Of a DNA stretch of 64,000 nt, positions 46,701-59,464 are shown piece after piece. The notes under the pieces are model-generated. The model was not told the DNA's origin. It did no database searches and saw only the letters and a list, made by a program, of their open reading frames with translations. The position numbers were made by a program, and so were the translations under genes. The stretch comes from Linepithema humile (Eukaryota; Arthropoda; Insecta; Hymenoptera; Formicidae), in the NCBI RefSeq assembly GCF_040581485.1, contig NC_090129.1, positions 17,355,264 through 17,419,263 of the forward strand. The letters run 5' to 3'. Position 1 is the stretch's first letter. Each line of letters opens with the position of its first letter.

Positions 46701-47214
46701 TTCGTCTACGTGCGGCCATCTACATAACACGTGGGCCGCCCGAATCCGCTCGCGTCCAAAGTTCATCTCGTTTCGAGGCGCGAGAGACTCGCGTTGTATA
46801 ACTCGCGCGAAAGCGTCGTTTCGGAAAAGAAGGAGACGGAGATAGAGATCGTGTCGCACCCGTGAAAAGTTTCGAAATATTAGTTCGCAGCAGCAAACGC
46901 CGGAAGTTGAGAACTGTCCGGAATTGACTACGTTATCGGTTGACGCGGTGACGAACAAATGGTAATTTTGTTTTCGTAACAACGCTGATCAAAGCGCCGC
47001 GATCAAACGGACTTCTGTAATATGGTGCCCGTCCTAATTGCACGGCTTAATCGAGAAACGAGTGTGAGCTTGTGAGCTATCTGGTTGCGAGCTACCATGC
47101 TGCGAGCTAGAATGTATGCCGCTCACCCTGCAAGCGGAGTTCGCTCGCTCACGTCGCTTTAAAATTGTAATGTATTGTAATGCGGTATCTCAAACTCTTT
47201 TCTCTTTATTTCAG
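43771..47214. other. Mixed non-coding DNA
   Basis: CpG-containing patches (44,330-44,600, 46,000-46,350, 46,560-47,150) alternate with AT-rich stretches. A strong acceptor-like word (T13 followed by CCAG) ends at 45,842 and is followed by 37 open codons, but no donor is found. Four copies of TGYGAGCT occur at 47,063, 47,071, 47,086 and 47,101. No confident gene. Confidence 0.45.
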
Positions 47215-47310
47215 ACAAGTGTCAAAGCTTGCTGAATTTCTAGCAGCGATGCGAGTTTCGGCATTGTATCGGTGAAAGTAAATGGAGCGTTACGAAGAAA
47301 CTTATTCCAA
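47215..47310 (+). other. Candidate 96-nt exon with a possible start codon
   Basis: A strong polypyrimidine acceptor (TTTTCTCTTTATTTCAG) directly precedes 47,215, and a donor CCAA/GTAAGC follows 47,310. Near the right end an ATG at 47,282 opens a frame that is still open at the donor and reads Met-Glu-Arg-Tyr-Glu-Glu-Thr-Tyr-Ser. Earlier frames all stop inside the exon, so it would be mostly 5' untranslated with the first codons at its end. The start context is mediocre (T at -3, G at +4). No downstream exon could be identified in the window. Confidence 0.22.
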
Positions 47311-50300
47311 GTAAGCGAGATATTAGAAAGAGACGCAACATTTTTATAAACATTTTAAATAAAGTATCCAATATTGACGCTCTCGCGACCGGCTCTGCTC
47401 AACGCTTCGAGCCGCTCTGTTATATTCAACTGATGCAAAAGTATAAACGTAAAAATACGTGAGCGGCCGCGAAAGTGATAATATTAATTAAACTAAGTGA
47501 ACAATACATTAAACACTGAAATTCAATTATTAATAATAAATACACACATTAAAGATTGAAAAGTCATAAATATACGCGTGATATAAAAAAAATATCAATA
47601 AAATATTCATATAATATAAAATTTATAATGTTAATTTGAATTAAAATATATACAGATGTGAATTCGACTTCTTTAATTTGGACAAATAGAGAGAGATTTT
47701 TTTTCATTGTGCTGACTGAAAATTGTCCGGCGATGACAAAGCAACACTTTTAATTGGCGGTTTCCTTCCAGCCTTTTTTAAGCATTCCTGAGGATTTACT
47801 CAGTGGAACACACACGCTGAATCCGTCTGTGGTCGCAATCAAATTCCACGATCGGGGATTTACCTGGAATCGTTTCCGGAGCGGCAATGAGTACGCAATG
47901 AAGCTCGTTGATGTGACTAATTAGCAGAACAAGTTATCTTCAATCCTGCGGAAATTATCAAGCCGATTTAAGATACAAAACGTCAATAGCGGCCGAAACT
48001 CGCTGAATATAAAAATTTGAAATAACGACTATCGTTTCTTCACTGATTACAGAAAGTTTAATTAAACAATTATTTTCTCGCTAATTAATAAATTTAACAA
48101 GAATTTAATTGCAGAGAAAGAATAAACAGTATAATTTCAATGCCTAGTTTATTGTCAATAATTTTCAAAAACAATGTTTCTTATTTTAGCAAATCTTTAT
48201 TTTGTCTTTTTAGGATGATAAACGTAATAATTAAATTAAAAAAAATTTTTTTCCTGAATATTATATTTCAAAAAACTTTCGTAAAACGTATTTCGCAAAT
48301 GTCACAATGACTATGTATTTTATTACTTAACGCAAAGCGATTAATGAAAAATATGTAACTGAAAAGATGAATTTTACTTTGAAAGATAAAATCGGATAAG
48401 CAAAGACACACGCATGCATGTGTGTGATGCGTGAAAGTAGAGAAAGACACACATAGCATTGCTTAAATCCCCTTTCTAGGCTTCGGAAACCTCCGCGGCA
48501 AGTGCATTTTGTTGTGCGCCCAGAAATCTGTTATTCAATTTGAAATGGCTTTATCGTGCGTCTGAAACCAACCCCAGATTTCGCATTGATGCCAAACTAC
48601 ATGGACTATGAAATCCACCCTTCGCACACACTCAGCACGCATCCGCACACCGGTGCGCGCACCCGTGTAGACGTTACCCTCCGCGTTTCTCTCTAGTGAA
48701 CTACCAACAATAATGGTGAGACTGGATACTCGAAACTTTCAACAACACTTCCAGCATTTTCCTTCGAGTGTATAGTGGGAAAGAAAAGGCCGCGATCAGA
48801 AAGTAAAATACGCATTGACGAAAAATAAATAATCTAAGAATGCGTACAATGTATAATACATGGAAACATAAATGTGCAAGAAGTTATATAATTATTCGAT
48901 ATATCTATGACGGAGTTTATTCTCCTTTATTTTACCATTATTTTGGCATTGCATGTACAAGTTACATGCATATCATTGTGTTAATGTTAAACAGTAAAGT
49001 TCATTATCTTAAACTGTTTTCATTTCTATAAAATTGCAGGTATAATTCAGTATTTACACATTTTGTTATTAGAATTTTATTTTTAAATATTGCGCTTTGA
49101 AAATATAATTCTACAAAGAAAAAAATATTATTACAAGTTAGACTTTTATTTTTATTTGTGCATAATTTACAGAAGTGAAATGCTTTAGGTCTTATGGTTT
49201 TGAAAACAAAATATTTGATGTCAAGGCAGTATACTGTATGCCAAATTTATATATTAAAAAACTGATAGCAATTATATATAAAAGCAAAATATCCTACAAA
49301 GGAAAAAATTACTTCTATTATATTATTCGCAGACAATTAGTGACCATCATTATTTGTTATATAATTGCAAAAAATTCTTGATTTATAATAATCTTATCTT
49401 AGTTTAAAATATTGATAATCCAATATTATTATATATATATATATATTTTACATAAAAAAAATTTAAGACTACATTTTTTAAAGTGTTACAGAGGATCTGG
49501 CAAATGATTTCCGACTAAAATGTCAGTTGCCACGTTTTTCACATGCAAACCTGTCAATTGCTAGTGCTCCCGTTCAATCGGTATGACAGCTACTTGCAAA
49601 AGCTTGCATACACCTGATAGATATACATCGCGACACACTTTCGGATGCTAGATACGGGGCGTTCACAAGATGCATTCACGAATACAAAAAAATCTCGTGA
49701 AGGCGCAGATGTATATGCATGCAGATAACGAAGCGTACAAAACGGTGAATATCCATCCATACGTCCTCCGCGACATTCGATAACATCCATGCAAGCAAGT
49801 GCATATAGGAAGCACGAAATACGTAACACTCTCGATAAGAACGCGGTAATTTGAATATCTCTCCGAGCAAAGGATAAAAAGGGAAAAAAAAGAGAGAACA
49901 AAAAGACGAAATTCACAGTTATTTCGGTCTTGGATATCTCGTCTCGTATCTGCTAATCCGAATATGCACGAAATTAGCGGTGTGAGGTGGGATCGTAAAA
50001 CGTTAACCCATTTTCATTCTATCGATCCGCTTTCAGGTCGAATCGGCTCCAGCGCAAGCAGAGAGAAAGAGAGAGAAAGAGAGAGAAAGGATAACCGGAG
50101 TATAATGCCAGACTAGTCGTTAAACGAATGCTTAAAAGCATTTAGATTGGTGCCAATTAGAGCAAACGTAAAGTCGATACGGCACATTCAATTCCATTAA
50201 ATGTGTTAGTTGCTACGCGTTTAGCTAATTAGCCAAATACCATATTATTACTGGAAAAAATGCAATACAAATTTTTCATTTCCTCCAATTTTTTTTTTCA

Positions 50301-50815
50301 ATTTATGATATAGAACTTTCTCGCCAACAATAAGTTTAAAAGTACGCAAATATGTGGATAAAAGAGACTTTTAGTAGCACATTAAAGCAATAATTAATTA
50401 ATTTCATTTCATTTATATTATTTTTCATTTATTTTAAGTAAATTTTTATTGAAGCAAAACTTTACATTTGGACGAACACTCTCTCTACATATTATAGAAT
50501 GTATAAAAGATGGAAAAACTGTACTGGTTATGAAATTCGACAAAAAAAAAATAGATTCCAAATTATTTTTCGTTGAAACCGCATTAATTTTTACATCCCT
50601 TGAAAGGATCATTAAATTTAAAGAAGAATAAAATGTTAAAAATACGTGAGCTATTTAGTCGAAAATGTTGAATGCAACGTTGAATAAGAATTAATATCGT
50701 CGACAATATTTTCTTAATTGACATACCAATTTTATATCGAGGTAACGGTTAGCGATGTAAAATTGATTACCAGAAGAATATTGAATAAAACGTCATTTAG
50801 CGATTTGCATTAAAA
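47311..50815. other. Mostly AT-rich non-coding DNA
   Basis: AT-rich with a more balanced patch at 48,480-48,720. A (TA)9 tract lies at 49,430-49,447. A 10-bp unit, GAGAGAAAGA, repeats three times at 50,061-50,090, the last base differing. Short frames are AT-driven. No gene is supported. Confidence 0.55.
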
Positions 50816-52148
50816 TGCGCCAACGGCAACAATTCACGCGTTCGCCGCCATGACATTTTCTTCGCCGATATTTGTGTTTCATTGATTCGGTCAACGGAAA
50901 AGAGAGAGTTAAGAATAAAAATCGCGGATGCAGAACTTATATGCACACACACACGCTAACTGCGTGTGTAGACGCGCATGTTACACGCATAGAACATACA
51001 TCACATGCGACAACACAGAGGGATGCGCGCGCGGGCGCAGGTCGCGCAGTCGAGATTCAGGCCGGGCGGGAAGGCGCAGAGGTGGGTTCGCCTCCTGCAG
51101 GCTTGCAGGTACGTGCACTCGTAGTAGGTATACGCGCACTCGATTGGCGTCGACCGGCGTCCCGGGAGGGGCGCGACGCCAGCCAAGAACGAACGTTGAT
51201 ACTAAACCGCGGCCGGAGCTGCTCCGAACGACAGTTCAACGAGCGTGTGTTCCGAGGCCGGATCACGGTGGTCCATCCGAGAGGGCCCGGCCGCGCAAAC
51301 CGTTTGTGTGATCATCGGTCCGCGTCACGTCATTTCGCGTGCGGAATCGCGGCGGAAAAGAAAATTAAGACTAACAAATTGATTCGAGGATCTTTATTAG
51401 TTGACAAAAAAAAAAAAACGTCCCGATTGATCTGGAAAGAAAAACGCTCGTTGTGCCAAATCGCTCGCAACGCTGCTGTCGTTGGCGTCATCGGGACGAT
51501 AAACTAACCTGACCACGTGACTCGCGCGAAAGCGGGGATCGGCTGAGCGGCGTGCCCGATCCTTCCGACGATCCCACCGGCGACGGATCTCTCTCCACGC
51601 AGGACGTATCAGGACGACGCACGAGGACGGTGGATAATTCCCGTGCGCGTCGGTGTACGTGTGTGTACGCGCGTGTTTGTATGTGTCATCTGTTGTGTGT
51701 GTGTCCGTCGAGTCAGTGCTGTTCGGTAGCGCGCGCGGTGATACAACGGGTGAGTGTGATCCGAGTGCTCTTGGCCGCTTGGGAGAGAAAGAGAGAGAGA
51801 GAGAGGGAGAGAAAGCCGAGGGAGTACATTCTCTCGAATGCGTGCCGCTTCCGGCTAACCGGAAGCCTGCGTGCGAATGCCCCCGAGATGCGTTCCGTGG
51901 TGCGGTCGCCACGAGTGACCGCGACAGTGCAGCATCCGCTGCTGCGACCTGCCCGGTCGAGTGAGCTCCAACTACTGATTAATCCGCCGGTGTAATTAAT
52001 CCGACTTGTGCGCGCCCCGCTTGTCGGCGATCTCGTGAGCTCCCGTTTCCGACCGACTCGATTCTTGCAACCGGATCCAGAATTCGTAAACCAGTAACCT
52101 TGCGCGGTTGACGAAAGGAATTAGCGCTGATCCGATTGATGTGATTTG
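50816..52148 (+). promoter_or_regulatory. Large CpG-rich block, candidate promoter and 5' region
   Basis: This is a GC-rich, CpG-dense block with (CA)n, (GT)n and (GA)n words (GA tract at 51,782-51,815). An initiator-like GAGTCAGTGCTG (51,711-51,722) is followed by a donor, AACGG/GTGAGT, with its GT at 51,750-51,751. No TATA box precedes it. Frames of 100-211 codons overlap in three phases and look like GC artefacts. Promoter identity is an inference from composition plus these two weak signals. Confidence 0.35.
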
Positions 52149-52149
52149 T

Positions 52150-52172
52150 AAAAAAAAAAAAAAAAAAAAAAA
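52150..52172. repeat. A23 homopolymer
   Basis: Twenty-three consecutive A residues on the plus strand separate the CpG-rich block from the purine-rich stretch that follows. Confidence 0.95.
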
Positions 52173-54946
52173 CGATAAAAGAGAATGGAGAGTGAAGTGA
52201 TATGACTTAATCTAACGGATGAATGGCTTACATCGTTCTCATGCTCATCGGAACGTTTCGCAAGTCATAAACAGTGATCCATGGGTGACGAACGTATTAG
52301 GAGGTTCGCTAAATAAAAATGAAGAATGAAACGCAGTTCGGTTAATGTACGAGTGATTGACAATTCCTGTTTATTACCGTCATTTTCCACCTTCCGCAGA
52401 ACCCTTCGAAGCTCTTAGTTCACAAAAAGTGATTTATCGATCTGAGACTAGCACGAGGGATTTACTTTAATCCGATTACCACGCTAGAAGGAATCATTCA
52501 AACTTGGTGTGTCAAATCAAGAGTGATTCGAAGATGCAAATTGAGGTTTGATTTAACGTACGAATGGTCCATATCGCTGCCATTCATTATTAACCGCGGA
52601 ACGGAACTCCTGATACACATAAATAGCGATTCAAGAGGGGCTGAAAAAAATTTATTTCAATTTGACTGCAACGTGCGCTGGATTATTTAAATTTTTCAGC
52701 TTGATTCGATGTTCTTGGACAGAGAAATAAAATTTGATTCAACTTATTGAGCATATTTGTGCTTAATCCATTTCGTTGGAATTGTTGGATGAAAAGAGCC
52801 GTGAATTCCTATGCCGATTTGTCGACGATGCGGAAGGATTGATAAAATTATTCGACTTTGACTTTATTTATGAAGGAAGGACTTTGGGATGCGAAATAAA
52901 GTAAAATTTTTCGCGTCTTAATTCATAAAAATATATCCAATCTTTAGCCAGGATAAAGAAGACAATTGAAAATCGGATTACCACCACCACCCTCGACCGG
53001 AATTAATTGACGGCCCCGAGAACGCCGGCAAGCGTCTGCGTCAATTACCCACTTTGTGAATGAATTTTTAAGGCGGAAGAAACGCAAGGGTCGATCGTTA
53101 CTTCACGAATGAATATTTTAAAGACACGCTGTTCACGGTGGTGTTTAATGTGTAACGAGTATAAGCGGGCTTTGAGGTAGAACGTGCGAGGAAAACGATT
53201 AGTCGATTATAAAGGGAAAACGGAAAATAACTTAAGGGACTTAATTGTTGACTTTATCTTGTCCCTTGAAATTCCGATAAAATTATGAAAGTTTGGGCCG
53301 GTGTAGAATATCGATCGTAAATGGGATCGGCGGGTTAAAAATTTTTCTTTATTCGAGACAATATCATGAATGTTTCATGAATGTGACTTTTCTTGACGGA
53401 AAGGAGGATCTCTTTCTCGGTTGAAGGTGATCGCACATCAAGATCCAAGTGAAATATTAAAAGCAACGATTGAACACAAAGTTGGAATGTGAGTGACTGC
53501 GACTGTTAATTATTATAACCGATGAAATAACGGCTTATCGCGCTGGTAATTAACGATTTGCGCGATCTTCAGTCTTCTCTTTTCTAGGACGAAGGCATCA
53601 TAATAAAGGAATGATCGAAAAGTGAATCGTACAGCTGGATGATAATCGTGAAAGCGATCGTGATTAATTAATATCTGGACAATTAACGCGTATCAAGAAT
53701 TGCGCTTCTGCGGATTGACAGGACGAAGAATGCGCGCTATGAGCACGCGATTAAAGTACTACATCAAAGGAACGTTTGACAAGTGACTGGAACTTGTGCA
53801 TCGCTGCAGCTAATTAATAGCCGTTAACAGTAATTAATGCTACTTGCGCCAAGTATTCGCGAAACTGCACGTGTTTCGATCGTCGACAAAGGATCTGAGT
53901 ATTGAAGGAGGAAGTATTGAACGGCGCGTAATAATCGTGCACCGCTGACAGTTAATTGACAGCTAATTGATAGTAATAATTCACGGCGAATGCATTCCGT
54001 TCTCGATTCCGACAATCATAAATCCTCGTGAGCCTCGACTAAACTGGCGAGGGATCTAGGACACGCGGATAATTAAGCCCTGGGTTCCAATGACCTAATG
54101 AATCCTGCGCACCATGTAAACGCTTCTTAATACTAATTATAGTAAATTACATGCCACTCGCGATCGCTAATCGCTCGTCGTTCTCAAAGGAAGGGGAACG
54201 GACGCAGCGACAGCCAACAGTCAGGTCCTCCGGTCCTGATTAATCAGGCTAATTAACCTCGTATGTGCTACAGTTGCGAGACGCTTCAAGATCGCCCTTT
54301 GACGACGCCTCGTCTTCTCACGTCTTGCGCTCACCTCATCGCGTGTGTGACACACTCGTGTATGGCCAGAACGCACGAATTAGGGATGGACGCCGTTCAT
54401 TCGCAGAAATAATTAGCGTGGTCTAAGAACCGACCGCGAAATAGCGAGCGATCGCGCATCGGGACATCTTCATTGACGAGTTGTTTGACGAAGAACGTCT
54501 TAATTAATAATCACGCAAAGCCATTGGGATTCGTGTGCCGTTTCGCATAATAAAGGAAGCGATCGAAGCGGGGAAGCGAGAGCGAAGGAAAGAAAGGGCA
54601 AAAAGACAGCAGGAGTGGAAGGAAGAGAAGCGCGCAGGAACCGCGGAGAAACAGAGAGAGGAAAAAGGCTCCCGGTGCTACTTCGTCCTCCTCTTCGTCT
54701 ACTTTTTATCGTTTCGTGAAGGCCCGAAAAAGAGTTCTCACGCCGCACGCGAGAGAGACCTCGACACGCACGCAGGCACGCACGTACGAACGCACGCACG
54801 CACTCACCCCTCCGAAGGAAGCAGAAAGCCCGCGGCGCGCGAGGGATCTTGATTTCTTCCTGCTCGTCGATTTTTTCTCCCTCCCCCTTCCTCCCCATTT
54901 CGGACCTCGCCAGCCGTGCCGAGTCCCGACGGAGCAACGCGCGAAG
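52173..54946 (+). other. Purine-biased stretch ending at a strong donor, possible long 5' untranslated exon
   Basis: By eye the plus strand is biased towards A and G over much of this stretch, has no long open frame, and ends with GCGCGAAG/GTGAGTCC, a near-perfect donor with its GT at 54,947-54,948. The last 450 bases are GC-rich with ACGCACGCACG-type words. A long untranslated exon would look like this. The alternative is ordinary intergenic DNA with a chance donor. A 105-codon frame at 54,535-54,852 is low in complexity. Confidence 0.28.
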
Positions 54947-55018
54947 GTGAGTCCTTTTTGATCCTGTGCGAGTACGAGATATTACTGCTAGAGTAAAAAG
55001 CGCGACCGAAAGCTGCGT

Positions 55019-55060
55019 ATGGAAAATAGATCAGTTTTGGATGGAAAATAGCACAGTTTT
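55019..55060. repeat. Tandem duplication of a 22-bp unit
   Basis: ATGGAAAATAGATCAGTTTT plus GG is followed directly by ATGGAAAATAGCACAGTTTT and then a T19 run (55,057-55,075). The two units differ at two positions in the first 20, which indicates a recent local slippage event. Confidence 0.85.
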
Positions 55061-55075
55061 TTTTTTTTTTTTTTT

Positions 55076-56700
55076 AACTAATTAACGGAATATTGACAGA
55101 TATTTAAGATTTTACAATATAAATTTTTTTTGTTACATAAATTACACGAAAAAATTGTGCTTTCAAAAATTTAATCAATGATTTTAAATAAAATATTTAC
55201 ACGGAGCAATTATTGTCCCAAACATTATTAGAAATATCATAAATCAGTGAACAAAGACACTCGGAAGGACATTCTATTTATAGTATTTATATAATACACA
55301 TAACATCTATATATATTTTTTTACACTATTTAGAACATCGTTATCAGTATTGCCATAATTCTTAAATCTCTTGTGTCTTTAAATGAAATATTCAGAGACA
55401 CAATTGCGATGTTCAGGAATTGCACAAATAATTGCGTAGTATAATGCACCTGCTCGCGAGGTACTTAGAAGTGGATCTATTCTGGAACAAACTAAACAAT
55501 CGCCCGAAGCGTTACATGTGCAAAGGTTTCGTTAGCTCTGACGCGCTAGCCGAATCATCATCTTAATCTCTTTCAATCTTACACAGCGTGTGAGAGAGAT
55601 TTGAATTGAAATTTTTGCGCTGTTCAAACTTTAAATCTATAATAATTTTTTTACACAGTTTTTCTATTGTGAAAACTTGTGGAGTAATTCGCCAGATAAC
55701 TTTTCTCAAAACCCGACTTCAAAATCGGCTCTTAACATCAACTATTTGCGGCTAGTACGATTTACAGAACTTCACTCCGTCGTGCAATAACTACATTAAA
55801 ATATTGTGGAAAGATATTTTACTAAGCCGCACATCCGACACGAGCATTAAGTACCTCGACAAAGCTGTCTCCACATTATACACGCGGCAGAAATTGCAGA
55901 ACCTGGAATCCTTACGTAGGCTCCTTATATGTTCTTGAATAAATACAACGCGGCGTATGAAATGCCCTCTGCTTAAATTACGGCCACGAAGGTATTGCGC
56001 TTGTTCCGGCGTTGCGCCGGCGAGACAAAATTGCGCCATTTTCCGGAACAAATAGTCCCTACGTACGGAAGCAATACGCACCCGCTTCGTGTACCCGACA
56101 CCCTTCGGTACGAAATTATAACGGATATATCACAACTTTCACCTCGTAGTGCACGTTCGTGTACGTACATATAAATGGTATACTTCGGCCCTTCGCGACC
56201 AGGCATGATTCATGCCCGCGCCACGAACGTAGGAAGCGGTGAATTATCGAATAGCGTAACTTATCGACTAATGTCGCATTAGCGCCAACGAGAAATCGCG
56301 AGTGTCAATTATCGGCTTTTATCGACGATGAAAACCCTCTCCGCGAGCTCAAGCCGAAACATGAGATAATACGTTAATCTGAGTCCTTCCGCGTTGCGCT
56401 CGCTACTCGTCGTCAGCGTTATTTATTCACAATGCTGGTTGTTACAAAAATTATTGCGTTAATGCTAGCTGGCGATAAGAGTTGCAAACCGCTTATCATT
56501 TATTTGAAAGATATCTCTAATAAATCGAGTGGCACCGCTTTGTTGTCACATAATTTATTTTTGAAATATCGAGTTTGAAGAATTATTGTGCTACACGCCG
56601 TGTACGTAGATATTGTCGGTAATCAGATTTCTAGATTGGCTTTTCGCTTTTTATTTGCGCGTTTTATTACGTCCGGGCCGTAACGCTCGCTGGAAAGAGG
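55076..56700. other. AT-rich then average non-coding DNA
   Basis: 55,076-55,780 is AT-rich. 55,790-56,430 has more CpG and two overlapping minus-strand frames (77 and 96 codons) without domains. Nothing else is recognised. Confidence 0.5.
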
Positions 56701-57560
56701 CATTAATTAACCAGGAACGTGACGCACGGACGTCGTTGCGATCAGGTCCTGCAATCCAGCGGTGCTATACCTCCCGGTGTTAAATGCGCCCGGAGCACCT
56801 CGCTCTCCGGAGAACAGAGGACGAGTCTCTCTCTCTCTCTCTCTCCTCCACCAAAGGCACAAACTGGTTTGAAAAGAGAGACGCCGTCTTCCTGCCTCTT
56901 GTGCCCCCGTCCTCGCTATCCTCACCGCCGCAATCCCCGCCCCCTCATTCTCTTCCTCACATGCCGGAGCGGAGTCGTTCGGTCTCCGGGCTCAGGCCGG
57001 GGCGTCGCTCGTCTTATTCTTCAGGTTCTCTATCTCGGCGAAAAATCTATGTCAACCGACATGTTGACACGTGTTCAAACGTGGCGGGAGCGCAAGCTCG
57101 CGCGGAAAGAAACGGCGGGAGGGACGGGGGGAGGGCGCTTGGAAGTCCGGTTACTGGTATGCAGTGTCGGATTTCGTCGTGCTCGGGGAGGGCGACGGGA
57201 GAGGAACGCACACTTCGAGAGACGCGTGCACGTAGGAAGACGCACACACCCGCGACACGCACGCTCGGCTTGCCGACCGTCCCATGAATCAAAACTATTC
57301 GTGACGGGAGAGGGCGGACACAGACATAAGGAGGGAGGACATACGTGTTTGCTTACAATAAGCGGGAGGTCATGTCGCGGTAGCTATCGCGTTCTCCTGA
57401 TCCGAGATATGAATTTAATTTTATTATGACGTGAGTCGGTCGGTCGTATCTTCGAATCGCGCCTTCGTTCCCGTGAAAAAGGAGAGAGAGAGAGAGAGAG
57501 ACAGAGGCAGCGGAGAAGGAATGGTGTAGAGATTGACGAGGAGGAGAGAGAAAGATAGGA
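56701..57560. other. GC-rich block with the longest open frame, probably non-coding
   Basis: A 236-codon plus-strand frame (56,719-57,429) and a 167-codon frame in another phase (56,784-57,287) overlap. Their translations are rich in Arg, Ser, Pro and Gly, pass through a CT repeat (56,826-56,845), and show no domain. Two overlapping long frames in GC-rich DNA with CT and GA tracts (GA at 57,482-57,500) are best explained by the lack of AT-rich stop codons. A regulatory or untranslated block is more likely than a gene. Confidence 0.4.
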
Positions 57561-57794
57561 CTAGATGACCTATTTTAATGTGCCAACTGACCTTTCGAAA
57601 ATGTTGCGCTCGAGAAGAAAGCTGAATCGTGTAATTGTTCGACTGAAGAACGTTTGATCGACGTGGAATCTCAAAACAATATAAACGGATAATGGCGAAC
57701 GATGAATAGTATTGCGAATCTCGCGAGGTTTCGTTCCCTCGTAATCTTGCATAGCTAGTTTACTGGAATTGCATGCGCCAAGTCACTCCCAGAT
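57561..57794. other. Average-composition non-coding DNA
   Basis: No frame, repeat or signal of note before the small hairpin that follows. Confidence 0.5.
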
Positions 57795-57823
57795 ACTTTA
57801 TGAAGCAAATGCTTCTATAAAGT
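57795..57823. repeat. 29-nt hairpin
   Basis: ACTTTATGAAGCA pairs with TGCTTCTATAAAGT around an AA turn, 13 bp with one bulged base. It is too short for a microRNA precursor. Confidence 0.8.
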
Positions 57824-58379
57824 CTATGATTACTTTCGGATAATGCATCGCGTCGCTAAAGTCGTGCAAAATTTCAGCGGGATTCAGATGAAACACGAAG
57901 ATACCGTCTTTGCGTAATGTAAAATAAAACACTAGCATATAATTGAAAACTGAAATACATTTTTTCTTTCTTTTTTTCAAATAGCAAGCAGCAAATCGTG
58001 CTCTTGTGCTAATTAAAAATTCTACAGACAAAGAGATGACTTAACACGATTCGAACAATAAAAAATGGAACTTCAGTATTTCGCTCTTTAATTGCAAAAT
58101 GCGTAGTGCGCTCTAATGTGAGCATTTTTCATACTGATTTAAAGTTACGCAAACTGAGAAGGATTACATTAGAATGAAAGCACAATGGAAACCGGTGTAT
58201 TAATTTACAAATTCACGATCTCGCGCAGATTAGCGTACGCTGCATAAAATGTGCAATTTATATAGGCCGCACTAATTAGACTGACAATGACGTCCGGTGA
58301 CTTTTACTGTCGCCTAGCATGTGTCTGCAACACGAAGCGCAAAAGTCGCCGAGTGCATTTCGCGTGTGCACGCACACAC

Positions 58380-58620
58380 GAAACCACGGCGCACGCCATC
58401 GCTAGGTAGACGCGGGCTCATACTTTGCGCGCCGGTAAATTAATATTCGCAAGTGGGCGGCGCGCGTATAAATATTCAAAAGTAGGCACGTTCGACCGTC
58501 TCTCGTCTGACTCATTGGGTCGCGCCGGCCGAGTCGCGCTGTCGGTTTTCACTTTCCGAGCGTTTTCGCTTTTCAACGCGCCGCGTTACATAAACCGAAT
58601 AACGTATGTATGTACGGAGA
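58380..58620 (+). promoter_or_regulatory. Candidate TATA-containing core promoter
   Basis: In a CpG-rich patch, GCGCGTATAAATATTC places a good TATA box at 58,467-58,474. The expected start site about 30 bases on (near 58,497) has no strong initiator; the nearest TCATT-type match, CTCATTGG, is at 58,511, further than usual. No coding exon follows. The TATA context is good, the rest is weak. Confidence 0.22.
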
Positions 58621-59433
58621 ATTCGTGGAAAAACGCGCATAAACGCGCTTCAGCGCGACGATTTCTCCAGCAATTGCCACTTTTAATTGCAACAATTATC
58701 GCGGAAAATCGCATTGGATCTATTTGATAAAAACGAAAATCTGGTGAACACCGATAAATATGAATACGGATTATTTGAGGTACACCAATATTCATAAATG
58801 TATTTTTTATGAAACAATCTGCCGCTTTTTGTTATTTCTTCGATACTCGCACGCGCGAATACAGCAAAATGCATTTAAATTTTAAATGAATTAGGGCTCG
58901 CACAATCTTTTGTTGTGCGTAAATTATTACGTACAAATAATTTACTGCTTAATAGTTTACTAGATAGTTTGAGTGAAAGAATGATAATATTAATGTGATA
59001 AGAGTAGCAGTTACCTCAATCTTTATTTGGAGAAATTCCATTGTTATTCTATGTTGTACATAAAAAAATTTTGCACGCTAAAGTTAACGGGATAGAGCCA
59101 TCGTGGTTGGAGGAATTAATTGCATCGTATGGATAATTAATGGCCCCGAATCGGTGATGGCGTTTGAATCAGGGCTGATAGAAATGTAATGCCACTCGAT
59201 TTATATCGTACGCAATTGGAGCGTATTTCAATAATGTAAACGTGGTTCGTGTGATATATTCATTTGAATATGCGTCGCTGTTAAATGTGCCGCGCTATTT
59301 CAATTGTGGGTTGCAAAAATGTGACAGCGGACGATTTTAAACAAACTTTTTTTACTAAAAATAGAAAATGTATACTAGATTTTCGGAATACGTTATCGTT
59401 AAATAATACATTTCCTAACAGAGAGCGAACGAG

Positions 59434-59464
<31 letters not shown>

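Noticed and set aside
50872..51507. 211-codon open frame
   Set aside because: It lies in the CpG-dense block with CA repeats, overlaps a 127-codon frame in another phase, and its translation is low in complexity.
56719..57429. 236-codon open frame, longest in the window
   Set aside because: It crosses CT repeats, overlaps a 167-codon frame in another phase, has an Arg/Ser/Pro/Gly-biased composition and no domain. GC richness explains the lack of stops.
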